Part shown: piece after piece, positions 1 through 7,705 of the stretch
Numbering within the stretch: the first letter of the stretch is position 1
Layout of the letters: every line of letters begins with the position of its first letter
Assembly: GCF_032397745.1 (NCBI RefSeq)
Contig: NZ_CP135921.1
Span: 3,410,001 to 3,474,000, forward strand
Reading direction: 5' to 3'
Length of the DNA: 64,000 bases
Source: Bradyrhizobium prioriisuperbiae
GTDB taxonomy: Bacteria; Pseudomonadota; Alphaproteobacteria; Rhizobiales; Xanthobacteraceae
Made by a program: the position numbers and the translations under genes
Notes under the pieces: model-generated
The model's input: only the letters and a program-made list of their open reading frames with translations
The model's database searches: none
Told to the model about the DNA's origin: nothing

Positions 1-6
1 GACACG

Positions 7-906
7 ATGGCGATCGATTGGGACGATGTTCGGTATTTTCTAGCGGTGGCGCGGCACGGGTCTGTCCGCGCGGCCGCCGACCGCCTCGAGGTGAACCACG
101 CCACGGTGCTGAGGCGCATCGCGCAGCTGGAGGAGCGCCTCGGGGTGCGCATGTTCGAAAAGCTGCCTTCGGGCTACCGCTTGACGGCTGCGGGCGAGGA
201 GGTCCTTGAGTTCGCGGACCAGATGGAGGCGTCATCGCACCTGCTGGAGACGCGCGTCTTCGGGCGCGACCAGAGCGTGCGCGGGCTTCTGCGGGTGACG
301 CTGGCACCGCCCCTTGCGACACATCTACTGATGCCGGACTTCGCCAATTTCGCGCGTCTGCATCCGGACATCGAGATGGACATCATGTCGTCCGGCGAGC
401 TGGCAAATTTGACCAACCGACAGGCCGACGTCGCGATCCGCGTCGTCTACGACCGCAAGACCCTGCCGCTCAATCTTCATGGCCTGAAGGGACCGGAGCT
501 GTTCGGAGGCGTCTACATATCTCGCGATCGACTAGCCGCGTGGCGTGCGGGCACGCCGGATCCCATCCGGTGGATCGTCATAAGCGTTCATGGAATTCCG
601 GATTGGGCCAGCGAGGGTGAGGTTCGCACCATCGGGGTTCCATTCAGGACTTCGGACGCTGAGACGCAGCTCGTTGCGGTACGGCAAGGCCTCGGGATTA
701 CGACGATGCCGTGCTTCGTCGGAGATGCCGACCCTCAACTGGTAAGGGTGCCGGGCACCGACCTGCACATGTACGGAACCGTCTGGCTTCTCACAAAGGG
801 GGAGTCTCGCAAGACGAAGCGCGTGCGGCTCTTCACGGAGTTCGTGTCCCGCAGGCTCGCCGCCTATGCTCCGCTTCTCGCTGGGCTGTCCATATCGCGC
901 GACTGA
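7..906 (+). CDS. LysR-family transcriptional regulator
   Basis: This 299-aa protein is a DNA-binding regulator. Its N-terminus (about residues 5-65) is a LysR winged helix-turn-helix with the typical order VRYFLAVARHGSVRAAADRL, then ATVLRRIAQLEERLG and a YRLTAAG turn. The rest is a short effector-binding domain of the periplasmic-binding-protein fold. The ATG at 7 gives the usual LysR start, but only six bases of upstream sequence are visible, so the promoter and divergent target cannot be seen. It lies on the island side of the integrase and tRNA-Leu, so it is probably mobile-element cargo. The effector is unknown. Confidence 0.85.
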   Translation: MAIDWDDVRYFLAVARHGSVRAAADRLEVNHATVLRRIAQLEERLGVRMFEKLPSGYRLTAAGEEVLEFADQMEASSHLLETRVFGRDQSVRGLLRVTLAPPLATHLLMPDFANFARLHPDIEMDIMSSGELANLTNRQADVAIRVVYDRKTLPLNLHGLKGPELFGGVYISRDRLAAWRAGTPDPIRWIVISVHGIPDWASEGEVRTIGVPFRTSDAETQLVAVRQGLGITTMPCFVGDADPQLVRVPGTDLHMYGTVWLLTKGESRKTKRVRLFTEFVSRRLAAYAPLLAGLSISRD

Positions 907-1231
907 TGCGCAGCAGGTCGTCGGCGACGCTTGCAGTGGACAAGTGCCTGCAAGCGGCCATCCCCAGCGTACGACTTGGGGCGGTCCTCGGCATCAGGTC
1001 TGAAACCCGACTTCGTCAGGTCTGACCGCTGGCGTGGTGCTCGCGGCAGAGAACGACCCCTGGCAGACGTCATAGGAGCCCGCTCATTACCGGTGGGCGT
1101 GGAGGTCGGGTTTCGGCGGCGACGTGCGCGGCTCAAGGCGACCCCGCGTGGACATTGCCAGCGTCCGCATTTCGCGTGGCTTCGCCAAGGTCAGCTTTCC
1201 GCACCGTGTCGTAGACCCTCGGCGTAGAGCA
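907..1231. other. intergenic stretch between LysR and integrase
   Basis: These 325 bases lie between the stop of the LysR gene and the stop of the integrase; the two genes converge. No convincing gene is seen. A 9-bp inverted repeat (AAACCCGAC near 1001, GTCGGGTTT near 1107) is present but widely spaced. No copy of the tRNA-Leu 3' end is found here, so this is not the far end of the island. Confidence 0.5.
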
Positions 1232-2602
1232 TCAGGGCTGCGTGCCGCGCTTTATCGGCATCACCTTCTTGGGATCGAGCCAGCCATCGATCCGGTCAGC
1301 CCAATGCTGCATCAGCTTCGTGCGCGAGCCGATCAGCGCGAGCGGTCCGTGCTTCTTGTAGAGCCCTTCCACAGTGGAGTTATCGAGATGCGCGAGCTGC
1401 AGCTCGACGACATCGCCATCCCACGCCTTGGTTTCCTTGATCTCTTCGTGGTGAGACAGGGTCGAGAAGGTGGTCCGGAATCCGTGGGCGCAATGATCGG
1501 TCTTGGTGTCAATGCCAAGCAAACGCAAGCGCTTGTTGAGCGTATTGTTTGATAGCGGCGCGTCCTTCGAGCAAGAAAACGCGTACCGGCGATGGCCGGT
1601 CAGCGCCTGAACGCTGCGCAAGATTGCAAGTGCCTGCCGCGACAAAGGCACGACATGGTCCCAACCAGTCTTCATTTTTGTTGCTGGGATGGTCCAGCGT
1701 TCGGCATCCCAATCGACCTCGCTCCACTCCATTTCATTAACCATGCCGGGGCGGGGAATTGTCAGCGCATCGAAGCGCAAGGCAAGACCAACGACGTCAC
1801 TAAACCTCGCTCTAGCCCACGGTACGCTGATGAGCTTGAAGACGCGTGTCACGTCGCGAAGTTCGGTGACGCCAGGACGCGGCGTTGAAATGTTGGCAAT
1901 CATCTGACCATTCAGGTTGCGGAACGGATTATAACCGTCGCCTTCGACATCGGCATAGTCGCAGATTTGCTCACCGATGCTGCGCACGCGGTCGCGCGTT
2001 TCCAGCTTTCCTTCGGCTTCATATGAACGCATGAAAGCAAGCACGTCCGGACGCTTGATGTCTTGCCTGCACAGCTTGCCGAAGCGATCCTTGACGTAGC
2101 CGACCCGCAGCTCGAGCACCTCGATGGTCTTGGGGTCGCGCACCGCGACGATCCTGCCGCGTTTGACTTTCTCGACCTTCTTCTTCGCGAGCCACTCGTC
2201 GGCCCATTGCCCGAAAGGTCGGGCAGCCGACTGCCTGTGCTTGTCGAGTTGCTTTTCGGTGCTCGGGTCTTTGCCTTCCTTGAGGAGGTCTTTGGCCTTG
2301 TCGCGCTCGCGCCGCGCGTCGGCGAGCGAGAACGTGCCATCCTTGCCGTTGCCGTAAGGACCGATGGAGTAGGTTTTCTGACGGCTGTGAAAGCGATAGG
2401 CCATCCGCCAGAGCTTGGAGGCAGCGTTGCCGGGCCGGCTCGCGTCCGCCGTGACGAAGAGATACAGACCGCCGCCTGTCACGTCGGAAATCTTGGCGGG
2501 GCTCCACGCGCCCTTGTCGAATTTCGGTCGGGCGGCGCGGCAGTCGACGTCGGTCCTGATCTGCTTGGGCTTGGCGCACGCGCCGTCGTTCTTGCGGGTC
2601 AT
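1232..2602 (-). CDS. tyrosine-recombinase integrase of a genomic island
   Basis: The 456-aa product is a site-specific integrase of the P4/DUF4102 type. The N-terminal arm-binding part contains the KLWRMAYRF and YSIGPYG(N) segments and the SLADARRERDKAKDLL helix. The catalytic part shows the Arg region (IPRPGMVNEMEWSEV), HGFRTTFSTL (His-x-x-Arg), LAHLDNST and the nucleophile in GLYKKH. The ATG at 2602 is preferred because GAGGG lies about 9 bases upstream; a longer reading frame to 2719 would run into the recombination region. The gene points away from tRNA-Leu, whose 3' end is 222 bases upstream, the classic arrangement for integration into a tRNA 3' end. The island therefore extends left beyond the window. 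Confidence 0.9.
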   Translation of the reverse strand: MTRKNDGACAKPKQIRTDVDCRAARPKFDKGAWSPAKISDVTGGGLYLFVTADASRPGNAASKLWRMAYRFHSRQKTYSIGPYGNGKDGTFSLADARRERDKAKDLLKEGKDPSTEKQLDKHRQSAARPFGQWADEWLAKKKVEKVKRGRIVAVRDPKTIEVLELRVGYVKDRFGKLCRQDIKRPDVLAFMRSYEAEGKLETRDRVRSIGEQICDYADVEGDGYNPFRNLNGQMIANISTPRPGVTELRDVTRVFKLISVPWARARFSDVVGLALRFDALTIPRPGMVNEMEWSEVDWDAERWTIPATKMKTGWDHVVPLSRQALAILRSVQALTGHRRYAFSCSKDAPLSNNTLNKRLRLLGIDTKTDHCAHGFRTTFSTLSHHEEIKETKAWDGDVVELQLAHLDNSTVEGLYKKHGPLALIGSRTKLMQHWADRIDGWLDPKKVMPIKRGTQP

Positions 2603-2656
2603 CTGCTCATTCCCTCGTTCGGAATAGCGAAAGTCACCATGAACGTTTGTTCTCCC

Positions 2657-2689
2657 GATACCAACACGATACCAACAAAAATACCAACA
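2657..2689. repeat. three ATACCAACA direct repeats upstream of the integrase
   Basis: ATACCAACA occurs at 2658-2666, 2669-2677 and 2681-2689, a spacing of 11-12 bases (about one helical turn). They sit between the integrase start and tRNA-Leu, where integrase arm-type or excisionase sites are expected. The role is inferred from position and phasing only. Confidence 0.6.
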
Positions 2690-2823
2690 AATCGGCCGGA
2701 TGGGATCGGATGAGAACAAACGGTGACGAACACCGATGTACGCCGAAAGGCCTATTTTTCAAGGGTTTCCGAGTAGTGAGCGGACGGTTGCGGACGCTTC
2801 AGAACGAGCCCGAACAGCCTAGT

Positions 2824-2908
2824 TGGTGCCCCTGGCCGGAATCGAACCAGCACTCCTTGCGGAACTCGATTTTGAGTCGAGCGCGTCTACCAGTTCCGCC
2901 ACAGGGGC
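2824..2908 (-). tRNA. tRNA-Leu (anticodon CAA)
   Basis: Read on the minus strand, a complete 85-nt tRNA starts GCCCCTGTGG and ends CCAGGGGCACCA with an encoded CCA. The 7-bp acceptor stem pairs. The anticodon loop CTCAAAA is closed by CTCGA/TCGAG and gives CAA. A short variable arm and the GGTTCGATTCC T-arm are present. It reads codon UUG. It is also the integration target of the island to the left. Confidence 0.95.
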
Positions 2909-2952
2909 CCACGGGGCCTTGCCGTGAGACGGCGGGACCGCGAAGCGGGCGG

Positions 2953-2980
2953 ACTATATCCGGCAATCCCCGTGGGTCAA
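2953..2980 (-). promoter_or_regulatory. promoter of tRNA-Leu
   Basis: On the minus strand TTGACC (2975-2980) and TATAGT (2953-2958) are separated by 16 bases, about 45 bases upstream of the tRNA 5' end. The -35 overlaps the stop codon of the YdeI-like gene. Confidence 0.6.
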
Positions 2981-3366
2981 CCGGCCTTTCGCCGTGATTT
3001 GGCAGTTTTTTGGCCTGAGGCCCCGCCCACGGATTTCGCCGCGGGGCGCGGGGATTTGCGAGCAGGGCGGGGCTTGGCAGCGGGCTTAATGGTGGACTTG
3101 GTCGCTGGCTTGGCATTCCCGGTCCATGTCATCCGCATGTAGACCCCGCCCCGGCGCAATTCGTCGAGCATCTGGTCGAGCCGTTTCAGGCGGGTGTCCT
3201 CGCGTTTGGCCTTGTTGATCCACATCAGATAGTCGTTGCGCTGGTAGGCCGGCCTCGCCTTGTAAAGGTTGGCCAGGCCCTGCTGCGTGAGTGCGGTGCG
3301 GACGAAGGCCGGCATCGGCTGCCGCGGGCGGATCAGGCGATCGGCGGAGGGGGGCGCGGAGGGCAT
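2977..3366 (-). CDS. YdeI/OmpD-associated-type small basic protein
   Basis: A 129-aa cytoplasmic protein. The segment from about residue 18 (MPAFVRTALTQQGLANLYKARPAYQRNDYLMWI) followed by KAKREDTRLKRLDQMLDEL matches the C-terminal part of the YdeI/OmdA (bacteriocin-protection) family. The last 40 residues are a Lys/Ala/Pro-rich basic tail, possibly nucleic-acid binding. The ATG at 3366 is chosen because longer readings run through the intergenic repeat at 3502-3560. The biochemical function of the family is not established. Confidence 0.7.
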   Translation of the reverse strand: MPSAPPSADRLIRPRQPMPAFVRTALTQQGLANLYKARPAYQRNDYLMWINKAKREDTRLKRLDQMLDELRRGGVYMRMTWTGNAKPATKSTIKPAAKPRPARKSPRPAAKSVGGASGQKTAKSRRKAG

Positions 3367-3501
3367 CGAGAGGATCCTTGTCGGTGCTGCGGTGCTGGGG
3401 ACAGTATCCGGCCCGCATGCCCGATCAACTGGCCATCCGGCGGGGGCTGCGGCCGGAATTGTTGCGCCGGTGGGGATTCTCTCTTGCTGAAACTGTTGGA
3501 A

Positions 3502-3560
3502 AGCGTTTTCGAGCGAAGTGGAGACCGGTTCGCGCTGAGAAAACGCGTCAAAACAAAAAG
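3502..3560. repeat. dispersed intergenic repeat, copy 1
   Basis: This roughly 59-bp element (starting GCGTTTTCGAGCGAAGTGGA) recurs almost unchanged at 42160-42218. The core can pair through GCGTTTTC and GAAAACGC. Each copy abuts a gene end or start and is read through by spurious open frames. It is of the short palindromic repeat type common in Bradyrhizobium relatives. Confidence 0.8.
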
Positions 3561-3648
3561 TCTGACCACCCATTCGTGAATGAAGGTGTCTCGACACCCG
3601 GCCGCCCTCGCGATACGACGCGGGAGCAATCGGGAGCCCAGTGTGAGT

Positions 3649-4185
3649 ATGGACGCGAGTGTGAAGCCTGCCGTCTCGGGCCTTGAATCAAGGTCCGCCG
3701 TTTTGGCCGCGACAGCCATCGCCGTCATTGGCCTCGCGACCATTGCCGGCGCCTGGTTCTTCCAGCTGGTGCTCGATATCCGTCCCTGTCCGCTCTGCCT
3801 CGAGCAGCGCTACGCCTATTATCTGGCGATCCCGCTGGCGGTGCTGGTGGCGTTTGTGGCGAAGCAGGGGGCGGCACGACCGTTATTGATCGGTGGCTTT
3901 GTGATCCTGGCGCTGGCGCTGCTCGCCAATGCGGGTCTCGGCGGTTATCACGCCGGTGTCGAGTGGGGCTTCTGGCCTGGCCCGACCGAATGCACGGGGT
4001 CCGCGGTCGATCTCGGCAGCGCCGGCAGCCTGCTCGAACAGCTGGACAAGGTGAAGGTGATCCGCTGCGACGAGGTGCAGTGGCGTTTTCTCGGCATCTC
4101 GCTGGCCGGATACAATGTGCTGATCTCGCTGCTGATGGCCGCCTTTGCGCTGTGGGGCCTGCGCGCATCGCTGCGGCGCGCTTAG
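3649..4185 (+). CDS. DsbB-family disulfide bond formation protein
   Basis: A 178-aa inner-membrane protein with four predicted membrane helices. It carries the DsbB quinone-reducing pair C47-PL-C50 (CPLCLEQR) and a second, substrate-facing pair C115 and C140 in the periplasmic loop after the third helix. In this family electrons pass from a DsbA-type thiol oxidase to quinone. The ATG at 3649 follows a weak GGGAG; an in-frame GTG at 3643 is an alternative. It converges with the TetR gene, overlapping its stop by a few bases. Confidence 0.85.
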   Translation: MDASVKPAVSGLESRSAVLAATAIAVIGLATIAGAWFFQLVLDIRPCPLCLEQRYAYYLAIPLAVLVAFVAKQGAARPLLIGGFVILALALLANAGLGGYHAGVEWGFWPGPTECTGSAVDLGSAGSLLEQLDKVKVIRCDEVQWRFLGISLAGYNVLISLLMAAFALWGLRASLRRA

Positions 4186-4757
4186 TCTGTCGTCACCAGG
4201 GTATCGGTCCCCGTCAGCAGCGCGGCGCAGGCGTCCAGCAGCCGGGCGCGCCGGCGCGGGCTGTCCGCCTCGAACTGGATCAGGCTTTGCCCGAACACGA
4301 ACGAATAGAACAGGAAGGCGCGGGCCCGCGCATCGTCAGCCGATAAGCCGGCTGCCCCATAAAGCTTTGCCACGTTCTTCAGCCGCGCGGTGTCCACCTC
4401 GGCCACCGCCGTTGCCGCCGGTGCGTCGCTGCGGGCCCATTGCCGGATTGCCAGCTCCACCGCCATCGCCTCGGTGTTGATGCGCTCGGCATAGAGCCGG
4501 ATCAGCGCGGTGAGACGATCGCGCGCGCTGTCGCCGTCACGCCGGGTCTGCTGTTCGATCGCGGCGATCCGCCCCGCCGACCAGGTCGCGAGCATGTCGT
4601 CGAGCAGGTGCCGGCGGTCGCGGAAGCGCCGGTAGAAGCCGCCCTTGGTGACACCCATGCCCTCGGCCAGCACCTCGACCCGCACCGCCTCGATGCCGCC
4701 GGCGGCCAGCGCCGCGAGGCCCGCCTTGATCCAGACGTCGCGCCCGTTCTCGTTCAT
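4182..4757 (-). CDS. TetR-family repressor
   Basis: A 191-aa regulator. The N-terminal helix-turn-helix is clear (LAALAAGGIEAVRVEVLAEGMGVTKGGFYRRF), followed by an alpha-helical ligand-binding domain. It is divergent from the thioesterase gene, and the 126-base gap holds two copies of one 18-bp dyad, the second close to its own start. Autoregulation and control of the thioesterase are therefore likely. Ligand unknown, perhaps an acyl-CoA. Confidence 0.85.
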   Translation of the reverse strand: MNENGRDVWIKAGLAALAAGGIEAVRVEVLAEGMGVTKGGFYRRFRDRRHLLDDMLATWSAGRIAAIEQQTRRDGDSARDRLTALIRLYAERINTEAMAVELAIRQWARSDAPAATAVAEVDTARLKNVAKLYGAAGLSADDARARAFLFYSFVFGQSLIQFEADSPRRRARLLDACAALLTGTDTLVTTD

Positions 4758-4768
4758 CCGCCGTCCTC

Positions 4769-4786
4769 TGATACGCCGCCGTATTG
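4769..4786. promoter_or_regulatory. TetR operator copy 1
   Basis: The sequence TGATACGCCGCCGTATTG has arms TGATACG and CGTAT around a 4-base spacer. It repeats the better dyad at 4804-4821 and lies 12 bases upstream of the TetR start codon. Confidence 0.7.
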
Positions 4787-4803
4787 CTAGCCTGGATCGG
4801 TCG

Positions 4804-4821
4804 TGATACGTTACCGTATCA
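4804..4821. promoter_or_regulatory. TetR operator copy 2 (perfect dyad)
   Basis: TGATACG and CGTATCA form perfect 7-bp arms around TTAC. The centre lies 35 bases from that of the copy at 4769-4786 and about 70 bases upstream of the thioesterase start. Confidence 0.75.
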
Positions 4822-4883
4822 GAAGCAGGCAGGCAGCGTAGGCGCGCGATGCTGCCGGGCAGGCGAGGGACGGAGAGGCAGCC

Positions 4884-5315
4884 ATGAGCAGCGGCGGATT
4901 CCTGACCCACAAGGGCACGGTCTATCCCTGGCAGTGCGATCATGTCGGGCACATGAACATCATGTGGTATGTCGGCAAGTTCGATGAGGCGAACTGGAAC
5001 GTATTCGCCCGGATCGGGCTGACGCCGAGCTACCTGCGCGACAGCCATCGCGGCATGGCCGGGGTGCAGCAGAACATCAGCTACAAACGCGAACTGCTGG
5101 CGGGCGACATCATCGATGTGGAAAGCCGTTTGCTGGAGATCCGCGACAAGGTGGTGCGTTTCAGTCACGAGATGCGCAATGCCGAGACCGGCGAGATCGC
5201 CGCAAGCTGCGAAATCACCGCGGTGCACATGGATCGCCGCATCAGAAAGTCCTGCGCTTTCGAGGATCGCATTCGCGCGAGAGCCGCCGATCTCGTGGCG
5301 ACGCAGCCGGTCTAA
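4884..5315 (+). CDS. hotdog-fold acyl-CoA thioesterase
   Basis: A 143-aa protein of the 4-hydroxybenzoyl-CoA thioesterase / YbgC class. The active-site region is CDHVGHMNIMWYVGKFDEANW: the first Asp after Cys is the expected catalytic acid and HMN is the usual hotdog loop. GGAGAGG precedes the ATG by 8 bases. Such enzymes hydrolyse short or aromatic acyl-CoA in the cytoplasm; the substrate is not determined. It is probably the main target of the divergent TetR repressor. Confidence 0.85.
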   Translation: MSSGGFLTHKGTVYPWQCDHVGHMNIMWYVGKFDEANWNVFARIGLTPSYLRDSHRGMAGVQQNISYKRELLAGDIIDVESRLLEIRDKVVRFSHEMRNAETGEIAASCEITAVHMDRRIRKSCAFEDRIRARAADLVATQPV

Positions 5316-5318
5316 AAC

Positions 5319-6413
5319 TCAGTCGTCCAGATCGTCGTCATCCCTGCCGAACAGATGGACAATGCCGGGGGTTGCGATCGAGACGAAGACGAAACGTGCC
5401 AGGTGATGCGCGCCGACGAACACCGGATCGATATGCAGGGTCAGCGCCAGCGCCAGCATGGCGTCCATCGCGCCCGGCGCGAACGCCACGATCAGGTCGC
5501 TGAGCCGCGCATTGGTCGCGAGCACCAGCACGGCAACGAAAGCGGCTGAAATCACGATCGCCACCGCGAACGATCCCAGCGCGGCGGCGACATGGCGCAG
5601 CAAGGTGCGGCCGGAGATGCGGGCGAAGCGGGTGCCAATGAGCGTGCCGATGCCGGTCAGCGCCACCATGTAGGCCCACAGCGGCAGGCCGCCCTCGACC
5701 CAGCCGCTGCCGTGCAGCACGCTGGAGGCCAGCATCGCGCCGAACATCCAGCTTGCGGGAAATTTCAGCCAGCGCAGCACCAGCGCCACACCAAGCGATG
5801 CCGCGGCCAGGATCGCCAGCGACAGCGGCGTTGCCGGCGCGCCGCGGAGCGCGAGGCCGGTGTGCGGCATCATGCCGATCAGGCTCAGCACCAGCGGCAG
5901 CGCGGCAGTCAAAATGATGACGCGCAGGGTCTGCACCACGGCAATGCCGGGCACGTCGGCCTTTTTCTCGGTCGCCAGCATGATGATCTGTGACAGCGCG
6001 CCGGGACTGCCGGCGAGAAACGCCGAGGCGCGGTCCCAGCCATGGACGCGCTGCAGATAGAAGCTGCTGCCGAAGGTGGCGCCGAAGGTCGCCAGCGCCA
6101 GCACCGCGATGGTGAGGGGATACTCGCTGACGTTCTTGAGCATCTGCGGCGACACCATCGATCCCAGCGAGACGCCGAGTGTCATCAGGATGATGTGGGA
6201 GAAGATCGGCGGCAGTGCCAGCGGCCGGCCCGCGATCGCGGCCGACGCCACCGCGATCATTGCGCCCGAGATCAGCCCGCCGGGCAGCTGCGCCCACCAG
6301 AACAGCACCCCGCCGACCGCTCCGAACGCGATGGTCTCGAGCAGCTGCAGCGCGGCGGATCGCGTGAGCAAGGACTTGGTCGACAAAGACTGATCGGGCA
6401 ATGCGTGCGACAT
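5319..6413 (-). CDS. AbrB-family multi-spanning membrane protein
   Basis: A 364-aa protein with about ten hydrophobic segments in two similar halves, matching the AbrB-duplication (formerly ammonia monooxygenase-like) membrane family. Family marks are the repeated PGGLISGAMIA and FPASWMFGAMLAS segments and the GSPGALSQIIMLA / APGAMDAMLALAL motifs. The ATG at 6413 is preferred; the reading frame extends upstream through an inverted repeat that is more likely an operator. The protein ends in an acidic DDDDLDD tail. Transport substrate unknown. Confidence 0.75.
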   Translation of the reverse strand: MSHALPDQSLSTKSLLTRSAALQLLETIAFGAVGGVLFWWAQLPGGLISGAMIAVASAAIAGRPLALPPIFSHIILMTLGVSLGSMVSPQMLKNVSEYPLTIAVLALATFGATFGSSFYLQRVHGWDRASAFLAGSPGALSQIIMLATEKKADVPGIAVVQTLRVIILTAALPLVLSLIGMMPHTGLALRGAPATPLSLAILAAASLGVALVLRWLKFPASWMFGAMLASSVLHGSGWVEGGLPLWAYMVALTGIGTLIGTRFARISGRTLLRHVAAALGSFAVAIVISAAFVAVLVLATNARLSDLIVAFAPGAMDAMLALALTLHIDPVFVGAHHLARFVFVSIATPGIVHLFGRDDDDLDD

Positions 6414-6424
6414 AACAAGCTTAT

Positions 6425-6439
6425 GTGTGCGTTGCACAC
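6425..6439. promoter_or_regulatory. inverted repeat upstream of the AbrB-family gene
   Basis: GTGTGC and GCACAC are perfect 6-bp arms around GTT, 12 bases upstream of the start codon. A repressor site is likely; no regulator gene is adjacent. Confidence 0.5.
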
Positions 6440-6567
6440 TTATCGCAATCCCGGCACCGGGCCGCAATCACCAGTCTGCGCATGGGCGATGGCGCAGGTA
6501 TCATGGCTACAGATGTCCGGCTGCAGATGCCCCGGCTGACGTCAGCCAGGACATGTCGACAAAACGT

Positions 6568-6597
6568 GCAGAAGGGACGGAGGTCCGTCCCTTCTGC
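6568..6597 (-). terminator. hairpin terminator after the PsiF-type gene
   Basis: Fourteen-base arms GCAGAAGGGACGGA and TCCGTCCCTTCTGC are perfectly complementary around two bases. It lies 24 bases past the stop of the PsiF-type gene on the minus strand. Confidence 0.7.
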
Positions 6598-6620
6598 TTC
6601 AATTTATGTGGCGGCCTGGT

Positions 6621-6911
6621 TTATTTCGCAGCCTTGCCGGCGTCGCGCTTGCACTGGGAGCGGAATTTCTTGCGCTCCTTGCCCTTAAGCCCCTTGGCGT
6701 CGGCCTCCTTCGAACATTCCAGCGAGGCGGCGGTTCGCTCGGGCTTGGCTTTCGCCTCGGTGGCTTTCGCAGCCGGGGCGGCGGGGGTCGCGGCCGGTGC
6801 GGCTTTGGCGGCGGGCGCCGCCGGGGCGGCGGCAGGGGCCTGGGCGAAGGCCGTGCCCATCAGGAAGAGGGACGCGAACGCGACGGCAGCGGCACGGGAC
6901 GCAAGTGTCAT
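6621..6911 (-). CDS. PsiF-repeat secreted protein
   Basis: A 96-aa protein with a signal peptide (residues 1-23, cleavage after AFA), an Ala/Pro/Lys linker (residues 24-60) and one PsiF repeat: LECSKEADAKGLKGKERKKF then SQC. PsiF-type proteins were named for phosphate-starvation induction in E. coli, but their role is not known. Two Cys frame a Lys-rich helix pair. The gene is divergent from another small secreted Cys/Lys-rich protein at 7127. Confidence 0.75.
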   Translation of the reverse strand: MTLASRAAAVAFASLFLMGTAFAQAPAAAPAAPAAKAAPAATPAAPAAKATEAKAKPERTAASLECSKEADAKGLKGKERKKFRSQCKRDAGKAAK

Positions 6912-7126
6912 GGTGGACCTCGTGTTGAACAGTCGACGGGGGCAGTCGACGAGGGACGCACGTTCGCGGCGCGCTCCTGAACCGCAGGTGAATGGCCGAT
7001 TGTTTCTGATCACGTTTTTTTGGCGGCGCAAACACGTCGGCGTTTGTAACGCCGGTGCGGTGGGCTAGGATGATCACTGGATCCATTGGCTCTGTTTCTG
7101 GATCTGGTTTTGCAAGGGAGGTTGCG

Positions 7127-7633
7127 ATGAACATTCAACAGAAGATAGTCGGTGCTGCGCTGCTGTCCGGATTGCTGTGCGGCGCAGCCCTGCCTGCTCA
7201 GGCTCTGACCATGCAGGAATGCAGTGCGAAGTATAAAGCCGCGAAGGATGGCGGTTCGCTCGGCAATCAAAAATGGAACGATTTCCGCAAGACGCAATGC
7301 GGCACCGACGCAGCGCCGGCGACCACCGCCGCAGCGCCTGCGGCTCCTGCTGCCCCCGCGCCCGCAGCGCCCAAGGAGGCTGCGAAGCCGGCGGCGAAGA
7401 CCGCTGCAGCGCCCGCGGCTGCACCGGCGGCCCCTGCCGCTCCGGTCGGCAATGCCGTTTTCCCGGCGGCGGTGGCGCCGAAATATTCCAGCGAAACGCC
7501 CGGCAAGGCGCGCATGCACACCTGCGTGGATCAGTATAATGCCAACAAGGCCAGCAATGAGAATGGCGGCCTGAAATGGATCCAGAAGGGCGGCGGCTAT
7601 TACAGCGAATGCACCAAGAAGCTGAAGGGCTGA
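7127..7633 (+). CDS. secreted Ala/Pro-rich protein with two PsiF-like modules
   Basis: 168 aa, with a signal peptide (cleavage near AQA, residue 24). Two small Cys-framed modules flank a long Ala/Pro linker: MQECSAKYKAAKDGGSLGNQ, continuing to KWNDFRKTQC, near residues 26-58, and HTCVDQYNANK, continuing through WIQKGGGYY to SECTKKLKG, near the C-terminus. Each resembles the PsiF pattern C-x(n)-Lys-rich-F/Y-x(2-3)-C. AAGGGAGG lies about 6 bases before the ATG. Exported; function unknown. A UUCG-loop terminator follows. Confidence 0.7.
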   Translation: MNIQQKIVGAALLSGLLCGAALPAQALTMQECSAKYKAAKDGGSLGNQKWNDFRKTQCGTDAAPATTAAAPAAPAAPAPAAPKEAAKPAAKTAAAPAAAPAAPAAPVGNAVFPAAVAPKYSSETPGKARMHTCVDQYNANKASNENGGLKWIQKGGGYYSECTKKLKG

Positions 7634-7654
7634 CGGCACGACCTTCCCTGACGC

Positions 7655-7680
7655 GATCAGACGGCTTCGGCCGTCTGATC
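7655..7680 (+). terminator. intrinsic terminator with TTCG loop
   Basis: Perfect 11-bp arms GATCAGACGGC and GCCGTCTGATC close a TTCG tetraloop and are followed by TGCTTTCCCT, 22 bases after the stop of the secreted protein gene. Confidence 0.85.
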
Positions 7681-7705
7681 TGCTTTCCCTCTTGTCGCGC
7701 CACCG

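Noticed and set aside
907..1231. Far attachment site of the island
   Set aside because: No copy of the tRNA-Leu 3' end is present; the other end must lie outside the window.
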